Source: Azoarcus sp. DD4 (lineage in GTDB: Bacteria; Pseudomonadota; Gammaproteobacteria; Burkholderiales; Rhodocyclaceae). From it: DNA of 64,000 nucleotides. The notes beneath the pieces were generated by a model. That model was not told the DNA's origin. It saw only the letters and a program-made list of their open reading frames with translations, and searched no databases. The translations under genes were made by a program, and so were the position numbers. This document shows positions 9,068 through 17,339 of the stretch, in pieces. The DNA lies in contig NZ_CP022958.1 in assembly GCF_006496635.1 (NCBI RefSeq), positions 868,001-932,000 on the forward strand. Direction: 5' to 3'. How positions within the stretch are numbered: position 1 is the first letter of the stretch; each line of letters starts with the position of its first letter.

Positions 9068-11743
9068 TCAGAAACCGAGCGGGCTGGGCTTGCCCGTGTC
9101 GATGGCAAAGGCGGCGAGCGCGGCGGCGACGACGTCGCGGCCGATATCGCCGTCGTCGGCGAGGCTCTTCAGCGCCGCCAGCATGATGTAGCGGTCGTCG
9201 ATCTCGAAAAAGTTGCGCAGCGCGACGCGAGTGTCGGAGCGGCCGAAGCCGTCGGTGCCGAGCACGGTGTAGCGCCGCGGCACCCAGTTGCGGATCAGGT
9301 CGGGGTAGGCGCGGATGAAGTCGGTGGTAGCGACGATGGGGCCGCGACTGCCGCCGAGCTGGGCGGCGACCCAGGGCCGGCGCGGTTCGGCGTCCGGATG
9401 CAGCAGATTCCAGCGGTCGCAGGCGATGCCGTCCTTGCGCAGCTCGCCGAAGCTGGTGGCGCTCCAGACCTCGGCGCCGACGCCGAATTCCGCTTCCAGC
9501 CGTTCCGCGGCGGCGAGCACCAGGCGCAGGATGCTGCCGCTGCCGATCAGCTGCACCCGCGGCCTGTCGTCGCCGAGCGTGGCCGCGCGCAGGCGGTAGA
9601 GGCCACGGCGGATGCCTTCCTCGGCGCCGGGCGGCAGCGCCGGCTGCGGGTAGTTCTCGTTGTACAGGGTGAGGTAGTAGAAGCCGTTCTCGCCCTCGGC
9701 CATCATCCGCCGCACGCCGTCCTCGACGATGACCGCGACTTCGTATCCATAGGCCGGGTCGTAGGCGCGGCAGGTCGGCACGGTGGCGGCGTAGAGCTGG
9801 CTCTGGCCGTCCTCGTGCTGCAGGCCTTCGCCCGACAGCGTGGTGCGGCCGGCGGTGGCGCCGAGCAGGAAGCCGCGCGCCTGGCAGTCGGCGCCGTTCC
9901 AGATCAGGTCGGCGACGCGCTGGAAGCCGAACATCGAATAGAAGATGTAGCAGGGCAGCATGGGCTGGTCGCTGTGCGACCAGGCGGTGCCGGCGGCCAG
10001 CCAGGAGCCCATCGAGCCGGCCTCCGAGATGCCTTCTTCCAGGATCTGGCCGCGCACGTCCTCGCGGTAGAAGGCGAGCTGTTCGGCGTCCTGCGGGGTG
10101 TAGCGCTGGCCCCAGGGCGAGTAGATGCCGAACTGGCGGAACATGTCCTGCATGCCGAAGGTACGCGCCTCGTCGGCGACGATGGGCACCACCCGGGGGC
10201 CGAGCGCGCTGTCGCGCATCAGCTTGGTGAGCAGGCGTACGAAGGCCATGGTGGTCGAGATCGCGCGCTCGCCGGAATCGGCATGGAAGGCGGTGTAGAG
10301 GCCGGGCGTGGCGACCGCGATCGGCGTCGCCTGCTCGCGCCGCTGCGGCAGGAAGCCGCCGAGCGCGGCGCGGCGTTCCTTCAGGTAGCGCACTTCGCGG
10401 CTGTCTTCGCCGGGGTGGAAGAAGCGGGCCTTGTCGAGGTCGTCGTCGGACAGCGGCAGGCCGAAGCGTTCGCGGAAGTGGCGCAGGTCGTCGTGCGCCA
10501 GCTTCTTCGCCTGGTGCGCGGTGTTGGCGCCCTGGCCGGAGCCGCCCATGCCGTAGCCCTTGGTGGTCTGAGCCAGGATCACCGTCGGCTGGCCGCGCTG
10601 CGCCACCGCGGCGGCGTAGGCGGCGTGGATCTTGATCGGGTCGTGGCCGCCGCGGGTGAGGGCGTCGATGTCCTTGTCCGACATGTTGGCGACCAGCGCC
10701 GCCAGTTCCGGGTAGCGCGAGAAGAAGTGCTCGCGGTTGTAGTGGCCGTCGGTGGCCGACAGCTTCTGGAATTCGCCATCCACCGCCTCGGCCATGCGGC
10801 GGAGGATCCAGCCGCCGCTGTCGCGCGCGAACAGCACGTCCCAGTTGCTGCCCCACAGGCATTTGACGACGTTCCAGCCGGCGCCGGCGAACAGCGTTTC
10901 CAGCTCCTGCACGATGTTGCCGTTGCCCCGCACCGGGCCGTCGAGCCGCTGCAGGTTGCAGTTCACCACCAGGATCAGGTTGTCGAGCTGTTCGCGCGCG
11001 GCGAGCGAAATGCCGGCGAGCGATTCCGGCTCGTCCATCTCGCCGTCGCCGACATAGACCCAGACCTTGCGGTCGTTCGCCGGCATCAGCTCGCGGTGCT
11101 GCAGGTAGCGCTGGAAGCGGGCCTGGTAGATGGCGGTGAGCAGGCCCAGGCCCATGGAACCGGTGGGGAACTGCCAGAAACCGGGCATCAGTGTCGGGTG
11201 CGGATAGGACGACAGGCCGCGGCCGATGCCGCCGGAGACCTCGCGGCGGAAGTGCTCGAGCTGGTCTTCGCTCAGCCGGCCTTCGATGTAGGCGCGCGCA
11301 TAGACGCCGGGCGCGGCGTGCGGCTGGAAGTACACCAGGTCGCCGGGATGGTCGGCCGAAGGGGCGCGGAAGAAGTGGTTGAAGCCGACCTCGAACAGGT
11401 CGGCGATCGAGGCATAGGTGGCGATGTGGCCGCCCAGTTCCGGATGCGCCTGGTTGGCGCGCATCACCATCGCCAGTGCGTTCCAGCGGTGGATTGCGGT
11501 GATGCGGGTTTCGAGGTCGAGATCGCCGGGATAGACCGGCTGCGCCTCGACCGGAATGGTGTTGCGGTAGGGCGTGGTGTGGCGGGTATGGAAGCGGCCG
11601 CCGGCGACGCGGCCGGCCTCGATCAGCCGCTCCACCAGGAATTCGGCGCGTGCCGTACCGGCGCGGGCGAGTACTTCTTCCAGGCTTTCCAGCCAGTCCA
11701 GGGTTTCGTCCCGGTCGGGATCGTGTGGGGTTCTGTCGTTCAT
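9068..11743 (-). CDS. aceE: Pyruvate dehydrogenase E1 component (homodimeric type)
   Basis: An 891-residue thiamin-diphosphate enzyme that decarboxylates pyruvate and acetylates the lipoyl group of AceF; E. coli AceE is 887 residues. The ThDP/Mg motif GDGEMDEPES is intact, as are the active-site segments around SVRGDLVYF-equivalent DHPGDLVYFQPHAAPG and the C-terminal domain ending near residue 890. The gene begins the aceE-aceF operon and is divergent from an Lrp/AsnC regulator at 11865. The 121-base gap between them carries an inverted repeat, which suggests control by that regulator. A very long open frame on the opposite strand is only a codon-composition shadow. Confidence 0.95.
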   Translation of the reverse strand: MNDRTPHDPDRDETLDWLESLEEVLARAGTARAEFLVERLIEAGRVAGGRFHTRHTTPYRNTIPVEAQPVYPGDLDLETRITAIHRWNALAMVMRANQAHPELGGHIATYASIADLFEVGFNHFFRAPSADHPGDLVYFQPHAAPGVYARAYIEGRLSEDQLEHFRREVSGGIGRGLSSYPHPTLMPGFWQFPTGSMGLGLLTAIYQARFQRYLQHRELMPANDRKVWVYVGDGEMDEPESLAGISLAAREQLDNLILVVNCNLQRLDGPVRGNGNIVQELETLFAGAGWNVVKCLWGSNWDVLFARDSGGWILRRMAEAVDGEFQKLSATDGHYNREHFFSRYPELAALVANMSDKDIDALTRGGHDPIKIHAAYAAAVAQRGQPTVILAQTTKGYGMGGSGQGANTAHQAKKLAHDDLRHFRERFGLPLSDDDLDKARFFHPGEDSREVRYLKERRAALGGFLPQRREQATPIAVATPGLYTAFHADSGERAISTTMAFVRLLTKLMRDSALGPRVVPIVADEARTFGMQDMFRQFGIYSPWGQRYTPQDAEQLAFYREDVRGQILEEGISEAGSMGSWLAAGTAWSHSDQPMLPCYIFYSMFGFQRVADLIWNGADCQARGFLLGATAGRTTLSGEGLQHEDGQSQLYAATVPTCRAYDPAYGYEVAVIVEDGVRRMMAEGENGFYYLTLYNENYPQPALPPGAEEGIRRGLYRLRAATLGDDRPRVQLIGSGSILRLVLAAAERLEAEFGVGAEVWSATSFGELRKDGIACDRWNLLHPDAEPRRPWVAAQLGGSRGPIVATTDFIRAYPDLIRNWVPRRYTVLGTDGFGRSDTRVALRNFFEIDDRYIMLAALKSLADDGDIGRDVVAAALAAFAIDTGKPSPLGF

Positions 11744-11804
11744 CGCGCAGCCGCCTTTGGGGTTGGAGGGCGCTGTTCATTGTAGGTAGCGGTCGAATAA
11801 ATAA

Positions 11805-11842
11805 ATTGCCATCTACACTGCCAAATGGCTAGATTGAGCAAT
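11805..11842. promoter_or_regulatory. Inverted-repeat operator between aceE and the Lrp-type gene
   Basis: In the AT-rich gap between the divergent genes, an inner dyad GCCA-AA-TGGC (11820-11829) is nested almost concentrically in an outer dyad ATTGC (11805-11809) and GCAAT (11838-11842). Nested symmetric elements over about 38 bases suit a dimeric or octameric Lrp/AsnC protein. That the adjacent regulator binds here is inferred from position. Confidence 0.45.
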
Positions 11843-11864
11843 ATTCGATAAAAAATACAAGGAT

Positions 11865-12347
11865 ATGAGCAATATGGAGAAAACCCCGTCGCTCGACGCC
11901 ACTGATCTGCGCATCCTCACCTGCCTGCAGGAAAACGCGCGCATTTCCAACGTTGCGCTGGCCGAGCGTGTCCACCTGTCGCCGGCACCCTGCCTGCGGC
12001 GGCTGCGCGATCTGGAGGCGACCAAGGTGATCCGCGGTTACGCAACCCTGGTCGAACCGGAGGCGCTCGGCCTCAACGTCTCGGTGTTCATCCAGGTCAA
12101 GCTGGAAAGGCAGGTCGGCCAGACGCTCAAGACCTTCGAGGAAGCGGTGCTGTCCTATCCCGAGGTAATGGAGTGCTACCTGATGACGGGCGAGTCGGAC
12201 TACCTGTTACGGGTGCTCGTGCCCGACCTCAAACAGCTTCAGCGCTTCATCGTCGAACGGCTCGCGCTGCTGCCGGGCGTCGCCGCCATCCAGTCGTCGG
12301 TGACGCTCAAGCAGGTGAAGTACAAGACGGCGCTGCCGATCGACTAG
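11865..12347 (+). CDS. Lrp/AsnC family transcriptional regulator
   Basis: A 160-residue regulator with an N-terminal winged helix-turn-helix (about residues 8-60, DLRILTCLQENARISNVALAERVHLSPAPCLRR in sequence order) and a C-terminal RAM/AsnC ligand-binding domain (VFIQVKLERQV ... YPEVMECYLMTGESDYLLRV). The first ATG (11865) lies too close to AAGGA; the ATG at 11874, nine bases further, is better spaced and may be the real start. It is divergent from aceE, so it plausibly senses an amino acid or pyruvate-related compound and controls pyruvate dehydrogenase and itself. The ligand is not known. Confidence 0.9.
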   Translation: MSNMEKTPSLDATDLRILTCLQENARISNVALAERVHLSPAPCLRRLRDLEATKVIRGYATLVEPEALGLNVSVFIQVKLERQVGQTLKTFEEAVLSYPEVMECYLMTGESDYLLRVLVPDLKQLQRFIVERLALLPGVAAIQSSVTLKQVKYKTALPID

Positions 12348-12431
12348 CACGGGGGGCACCGGGAAGGCGGGGGCTTCTTTTATGCTGTATAAATATGTAG
12401 TATTCGCCCGGTCGCCCTTCCGCCGAATCCG

Positions 12432-13043
12432 ATGTCCTCCATCTACTTGTTGAAGTCGCGCTTCCAGGCGCTGCTGAGGCCGCTGGTCGGCAGGCTTGCC
12501 GGCGCCGGGGTCACCGCCAACCAGGTCACGTTGTCCGCCGCCGCGGTGTCGCTGGCGCTCGGCGCACTGCTGTTCCTCTTCCCGCGTCCGGCCCTGTTCC
12601 TGCTGCTGCCGCTGTGGATGTTCCTGCGCATGGCGCTCAACGCCATCGACGGCATGCTGGCGCGCGAGTTCGGCCACAAGTCGGCGCTCGGTGCCTATCT
12701 CAACGAACTCACCGACGTGGTGTCGGACGCCGCGCTGTTCCTGCCCTTCGCGCTGGTCGCGCCTTTCGGCTGGCTCAGCGTGGGGCTGGTGATCCTGTTG
12801 TCGGTGGTATCGGAAATGGCCGGTGCGCTCGGCCCGATGGTCGGCGCGCCGCGCTGCTACGACGGGCCAATGGGCAAGAGCGACCGCGCCTTCGTGTTCG
12901 GTGCGCTCGGCCTGTGGCTGGGGCTCGCCGGCAGCCTGCCGCCATGGGCCGCGTGGCTGATGCCGACCGCCGCCGCGGCGATCGCGTTCAACATCGTCAA
13001 TCGCGTGCGCAGCGGCGTGCGCCAGTCGTCTTCCTCCCTCTGA
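12432..13043 (+). CDS. YnbA-like CDP-alcohol phosphatidyltransferase
   Basis: A 203-residue, multi-helix inner-membrane protein of the CDP-alcohol phosphatidyltransferase family. The family signature is D-x2-DG-x2-AR-x8-G-x3-D-x3-D. Here it reads NAIDGMLAR, eight residues, then GAYLNELTDVVSD: the first and third metal-binding aspartates are Asn, and an extra Asp follows four residues after the last canonical one. From memory E. coli YnbA shows the same pattern, so this looks like a subfamily trait, not decay. It heads a tightly packed operon (gaps of 10 bases or less, except 43 bases before the acyltransferase). The head-group alcohol cannot be read from sequence. Confidence 0.85.
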   Translation: MSSIYLLKSRFQALLRPLVGRLAGAGVTANQVTLSAAAVSLALGALLFLFPRPALFLLLPLWMFLRMALNAIDGMLAREFGHKSALGAYLNELTDVVSDAALFLPFALVAPFGWLSVGLVILLSVVSEMAGALGPMVGAPRCYDGPMGKSDRAFVFGALGLWLGLAGSLPPWAAWLMPTAAAAIAFNIVNRVRSGVRQSSSSL

Positions 13044-13053
13044 AAGGGTACTC

Positions 13054-14814
13054 ATGAGCACATCCCGCCCGGTGCAGGAGCACCATTTCACCACCCACGA
13101 CGGCGTCGACCTGTTCTACCGCCACTGGCCGGCCACCGCGCCGCGGCGTGGTGCGGTGGTGATGTTCCACCGCGGCCACGAGCATTCCGGCCGCATGGCT
13201 CATCTGGCCGACGAGCTCGACCTGCCGGAATTCGATTTCTTCGCCTGGGACGCGCGCGGCCACGGCCTGTCACCCGGCGCGCGCGGCGATTCGCCGAGCT
13301 TCGGCAGTTCGGTGCGCGACGTGCAGTGCTTCATCGATCACATCCGCGATACCTGGGGCATCGCCCACGAGGACATGGCGGTACTTGCGCAGAGCGTGGG
13401 CGCGGTGCTGGTCAGCACCTGGGCGCACGATTACGCGCCGCGGGTGCGCTGCCTGGTGCTGGCCTCGCCTGCCTTCAAGGTCAAGCTCTACGTGCCGTTC
13501 GCGCGCAGTGGACTGGCGGCGATGCGGCGGCTGCGCGGCAACTTCTTCGTGAACAGCTACGTCAAGGCCAAATTCCTGACCCACGATCCGGCGCGGCAGG
13601 CCTCCTACGACAGCGATCCGCTGATCGCGCGCGCGATCTCGGTGAACATCCTGCTCGCGCTCTACGAGGCCGCCGACCGCGTGGTCGCCGACGCCCAGGC
13701 GATCACCCTGCCGACGCAGCTATTGATCTCCGGCGCCGACTGGGTGGTGCACCACGGCCCGCAGCACGCCTTCTTCGAACGCCTCGGCTCGGCGGTGAAG
13801 GAGCGCCACGTACTGCCCGGCTTCTACCACGACACCTTCGGCGAGCTCGACCGCAAGCTGGCGACCGACAAGGCGCGCGACTTCATCCTCCGCCAGTTCG
13901 CGGATGCGCCGCAGCGAGTCAGCCTGCTCGACGCCGACCGTCGCGGTGCGACCTACGACGAGGCGCAGGCGCTGGCGGCGCCGCCGTCGGCCTTCCGCGC
14001 GCTGTACTGGTCTGCCTACCGCGCCGGCCTGCGCCTGGGCGGCCGGCTGTCGGCCGGCGTGAAGCTCGGCCACGACACCGGCTTCGACTCCGGCAGCACG
14101 CTCGACTACGTCTATCGCGACACCGCCACCGGCATCGGCCCGCTCGCGCCGCTCGGCCGCATGGTCGACCGCCAGTACCTCGACGCCATCGGCTGGCGCG
14201 GCATCCGCCAGCGCAAGCTGCATGTCGAGGCCCTGCTGCAGAAGGCGCTCGGCTTCCTGCACGGACAGGGGCGGCCGCTGCGCGTGCTCGACATCGCCGC
14301 CGGCCACGGCCGCTACGTGCTGGAAGGCCTGGCGCGGGCGCCGCAGCGCCCCGAGTCCATCCTGCTGCGCGACTTCAGCGACATCAACGTGCGCGACGGT
14401 GCCGCGCTGATCCGCAGCAAGGGGCTGGAGGACATCGCCCGTTTCGAGAAGGCCGACGCCTTCGACCGCGACGCCGTCGCCACCGCCGCGCCGCGGCCGA
14501 CGCTGGGCATCGTCTCCGGGCTGTACGAGCTCTTCCCCGACAACGACATGGTGCGGCGTTCGCTCGCCGGCATGGCCGACGCGGTCGAACCCGGCGGCTA
14601 CCTGGTCTATACCGGGCAGCCCTGGCATCCGCAGCTGGAGATGATCGCGCGCGCGCTCACCAGCCATCGCGGCGGCGCCGCCTGGGTGATGCGGCGGCGT
14701 TCGCAGGCCGAGATGGACCAGCTGGTGGAGGCTGCCGGCTTCGACAAGCTCGAGCAGCTGGTCGACGAATGGGGCATCTTCACCGTGTCGCTCGCCCGCC
14801 GCCGCGCCGCATGA
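13054..14814 (+). CDS. YnbC-like bifunctional alpha/beta hydrolase and SAM methyltransferase
   Basis: A 586-residue two-domain protein, the same length as E. coli YnbC (585). Residues 1-285 are an alpha/beta hydrolase of the monoglyceride-lipase/lysophospholipase type: nucleophile S114 in AQSVGA, acid D229 in GADWVV, base H259 in FYHDTFGE. Residues about 370-586 are a class I methyltransferase with SAM motif LDIAAGHGR (412-420) and a later LYELFPDND. The hydrolase half suggests trimming of an acyl chain or ester; the methyltransferase half suggests head-group or acyl methylation. Substrates are not known. It lies 10 bases after the YnbA-like gene, with TGA and the next start close by. Confidence 0.85.
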   Translation: MSTSRPVQEHHFTTHDGVDLFYRHWPATAPRRGAVVMFHRGHEHSGRMAHLADELDLPEFDFFAWDARGHGLSPGARGDSPSFGSSVRDVQCFIDHIRDTWGIAHEDMAVLAQSVGAVLVSTWAHDYAPRVRCLVLASPAFKVKLYVPFARSGLAAMRRLRGNFFVNSYVKAKFLTHDPARQASYDSDPLIARAISVNILLALYEAADRVVADAQAITLPTQLLISGADWVVHHGPQHAFFERLGSAVKERHVLPGFYHDTFGELDRKLATDKARDFILRQFADAPQRVSLLDADRRGATYDEAQALAAPPSAFRALYWSAYRAGLRLGGRLSAGVKLGHDTGFDSGSTLDYVYRDTATGIGPLAPLGRMVDRQYLDAIGWRGIRQRKLHVEALLQKALGFLHGQGRPLRVLDIAAGHGRYVLEGLARAPQRPESILLRDFSDINVRDGAALIRSKGLEDIARFEKADAFDRDAVATAAPRPTLGIVSGLYELFPDNDMVRRSLAGMADAVEPGGYLVYTGQPWHPQLEMIARALTSHRGGAAWVMRRRSQAEMDQLVEAAGFDKLEQLVDEWGIFTVSLARRRAA

Positions 14815-14824
14815 GTGCGCCCGC

Positions 14825-16243
14825 GTGTTCCGGCCCGGTGAGGATGGCACGCAGCCTCAGGCGGGCTGTCCGGTGAGCCGACCTCCCATTGCTGGCGCCG
14901 GGGCCGCCGCGCTGGCGGCGGGCGAGGGCGGCCGCATCCTGTGGCTGCGCAGCATCGGCTGGCTGCTGCTGCTCGGCCCCTTCTTCTTCCTCAGCTACGG
15001 CTACGCCAACTCCGCCGCGGCGGCGCGCGGCGTTACCGACGCGCTGTTCTTCGAGTGGGAGCGGGCGATCCCTTTCGTGCCGTGGACCATCGTGCCCTAC
15101 TGGTCGATCGACCTGTTCTACGGCCTGTCCTTCCTGTATTGCCGCGACCGCCTGGTGGTCGATCGCCACGCGCTACGCCTGCTTACCGCGCAATGCGTGT
15201 CGGTCGCCTGCTTCCTGCTCTTTCCGCTGCGCTTCGCCTTCACCCGCCCGGACAGCGATGGCCTGCCGGGGCTGATGTTCGATGCGCTCGCCGGTTTCGA
15301 CCAGCCCTACAACCAGGCGCCGTCGCTGCACATCAGCCTGCTGGTGATCGTGTGGCTGCGCTTCGCGCTCGGCGCCGGCCGCGAGTGGCGCTGGCTGGTG
15401 CATCTGTGGGCGCTGGCGATCGGGGTGTCGGTACTGACCACCTACCAGCACCATTTCATCGATGTGCCCACCGGGGCGCTGGTCGGCCTGTTGTGCGTGT
15501 GGGCCTGGCCGGACCGCGGGCCGTCGCCGCTCGCCGGCTGGCGCGGGGCTGTCGGCGCAGCGCGCTTGCGCCTCGCCTTCATCTACCTCGCCGCGGCCGC
15601 GCTGCTGGCGGCCATGGCTTTCGCCGCCGGCGGCGGCGCGCTGTGGCTGCTGTGGCCTGCGGCGGCGTTCGTGCTGGTGGCGCTGTGCTACGTCGGCCCC
15701 GGCGGACGCGGCTTCCAGAAGGAGGGCGGCCGTCACCGGGTGGCGACGGTGCTGCTGTGCGCACCTTATATCGCTGGTGCGTGGTTGAACTCGCGCTGGT
15801 GGACGCGGCGCCATCCGCAGGCCGATGCCGTCGTCGATGGCGTCTGGCTCGGCCGCATGCCGCGTGCCGCCGACATGCGCCGCGGCAGCTTCGCCGCATT
15901 GTTCGACCTCGCGCCCGAACTGCCGGCGCCGCGCGGCCGCTGGCATTACGACGGCCTGCCGTGGCTGGACCTGGTGGCGCCGGAGCCGGCCGGACTGGTC
16001 GACGCCGGCCGCCGCATCGAGGCGCTGCGCACCCATGGCAGCGTGCTGGTGTGCTGCGCGCTCGGCTATTCGCGCAGCGCGAGTGCGGTGGCCGCGTGGT
16101 TGCTGGTCAGCGGGCGGGCGGCGGATGTGACGGAGGCGGTCGCGATCGTGCGGCGTGCGCGTCCCGACGTGGTGCTGGGGCCGGCGCACAGCGCGGCGCT
16201 TGCCGCCTGCGCCGACCTGGCGCGGGGGCGCCCCGATGGCTGA
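14825..16243 (+). CDS. YnbD-like PAP2 and dual-specificity phosphatase membrane protein
   Basis: A 472-residue inner-membrane protein with two phosphatase modules. The N-terminal two thirds have PAP2-type features: APSLHIS followed by TYQHHFID, matching the PSxH and SRx5Hx3D phosphatase motifs. The C-terminal third is tyrosine/dual-specificity phosphatase-like, with CALGYSR (C411 to R417) as the CX5R loop. Such domains dephosphorylate phosphatidylglycerophosphate in other systems, which fits a phospholipid operon. E. coli YnbD (430 residues) has the same layout. The start is uncertain: GTG 14825 or GTG 14873, neither with a strong ribosome-binding site. Confidence 0.83.
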   Translation: MFRPGEDGTQPQAGCPVSRPPIAGAGAAALAAGEGGRILWLRSIGWLLLLGPFFFLSYGYANSAAAARGVTDALFFEWERAIPFVPWTIVPYWSIDLFYGLSFLYCRDRLVVDRHALRLLTAQCVSVACFLLFPLRFAFTRPDSDGLPGLMFDALAGFDQPYNQAPSLHISLLVIVWLRFALGAGREWRWLVHLWALAIGVSVLTTYQHHFIDVPTGALVGLLCVWAWPDRGPSPLAGWRGAVGAARLRLAFIYLAAAALLAAMAFAAGGGALWLLWPAAAFVLVALCYVGPGGRGFQKEGGRHRVATVLLCAPYIAGAWLNSRWWTRRHPQADAVVDGVWLGRMPRAADMRRGSFAALFDLAPELPAPRGRWHYDGLPWLDLVAPEPAGLVDAGRRIEALRTHGSVLVCCALGYSRSASAVAAWLLVSGRAADVTEAVAIVRRARPDVVLGPAHSAALAACADLARGRPDG

Positions 16244-16667
16244 AGAGCGGCGCAATGAAGCGGCCGAGCGCGCCGGCTGGTGCGCCGACCTGCTCGGACT
16301 CGGTCGCCCGCTGGACTTGTGGGCGAGCGGCCTCGCGCTCGTCGCGCTTGCTGCCTTGCTGTTCGAGCGCGGCAGCGCGCCATTGCTATGGGCGAGCCTC
16401 GGCGTCGCGCTGATCGCCAAATATTTCGCGCTGCGGGTGCGGCTGGACGAAGCGGTGTTCCGGCGCTGGGCTGCGCTGTGGGCCGGGGCGGATGGTGAGC
16501 TGCCGGCGGCGACGATGGCGGCCTTCGACCGCGCGCTCGGCCGGCCCGCCGCCGGCCGGCCGCTGGAGTCGCGCTGCCGCGGCGCCCAGCGCCTGCTGCA
16601 CTGGCAGGCGGTCTTCACCGTGTTGCAGACGGCATGCGCGCTGGCGGCGGCGATGTATATTCGCTGA
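16236..16667 (+). CDS. Small membrane protein of the ynb-like operon
   Basis: A 143-residue protein starting at ATG 16236, overlapping the end of the YnbD-like gene by 8 bases, which implies translational coupling. It has hydrophobic segments near residues 28-65 and a last one at the C-terminus (VFTVLQTACALAAAMYIR), with a charged amphipathic middle. I recognise no domain. Pseudomonas aeruginosa has a comparable small gene in the corresponding cluster (PA2536-PA2542 region, from memory). A role as accessory subunit or scaffold for the neighbouring lipid enzymes is inference from context only. Confidence 0.7.
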   Translation: MAEERRNEAAERAGWCADLLGLGRPLDLWASGLALVALAALLFERGSAPLLWASLGVALIAKYFALRVRLDEAVFRRWAALWAGADGELPAATMAAFDRALGRPAAGRPLESRCRGAQRLLHWQAVFTVLQTACALAAAMYIR

Positions 16668-16710
16668 CGCCGAATATCTTCATCGCATCCAACCGGAGCA
16701 GGCCGCAGAC

Positions 16711-17334
16711 ATGGGGCTGGAAAGACTGACGGGCGCCGCCTTGTGCGGTTTCGCCAAACTCGTGACCGGCGTGCGCGCCACCTGGCGCGACAACGCGCCG
16801 GAGGCGCGCCAGCGCGTCTATTTCGCCAATCATCGCAGCCATGGCGACTTCCTGCTGATCTGGGCGTCGTTGCCGCCGGCGCTGCGCCACGCCACCCGGC
16901 CGGTGGCCGGCGCCGACTACTGGCTGACCGGCAGGCTGCGCCGCTACATCGCCGAGCGGGTGTTCCGCGGCGTGCTGATCGACCGTACCGCCGGCGCCCG
17001 CCAGGCCGACCCGGTGGCGCAGATGAGCGCGGCGCTGGCCGCCGGCGAGTCGTTGATCGTGTTCCCGGAAGGCACCCGCAACCTCGGCGAGGGCCTGCTG
17101 CCGTTCAAGAGCGGCATCTACCACCTGGCGCGCGCCAATCCGGCGGTCGAGTTCGTGCCGGTGTGGATCGAGAACCTCGGCCGGGTGATGCCCAAGGGCA
17201 GCCTGATCCCGGTGCCGCTGCTGTGCTCGCTCAGCTTCGGCGCCGCGTTGCGCCTGGATGGCGACGAGGCCAAGAACGATTTCCTTCACCGTGCGCAGGC
17301 GGCGCTGGCCGCACTGGCGCCGCCTGCGGACTGA
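16711..17334 (+). CDS. PlsC-like 1-acyl-glycerol-3-phosphate acyltransferase
   Basis: A 207-residue acyltransferase of the PlsC family. The catalytic HX4D box is NHRSHGD (H41, D46) and the glycerol-phosphate binding motif FPEGTR lies near residues 121-126. The ATG at 16711 opens the domain with normal length; longer versions of this frame run back into the previous gene. It probably acylates a lysophospholipid or lysophosphatidate at the inner membrane, supplying the CDP-diacylglycerol synthase encoded six bases downstream. A housekeeping PlsC is expected elsewhere in the genome, so this is likely the cluster-specific copy. Confidence 0.87.
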   Translation: MGLERLTGAALCGFAKLVTGVRATWRDNAPEARQRVYFANHRSHGDFLLIWASLPPALRHATRPVAGADYWLTGRLRRYIAERVFRGVLIDRTAGARQADPVAQMSAALAAGESLIVFPEGTRNLGEGLLPFKSGIYHLARANPAVEFVPVWIENLGRVMPKGSLIPVPLLCSLSFGAALRLDGDEAKNDFLHRAQAALAALAPPAD

Positions 17335-17339
17335 TACCG

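Noticed and set aside
9023..11785. 920-codon open frame opposite aceE
   Set aside because: Composition shadow of a GC-rich gene; the translation is low-complexity with no recognisable domain while aceE is certain.
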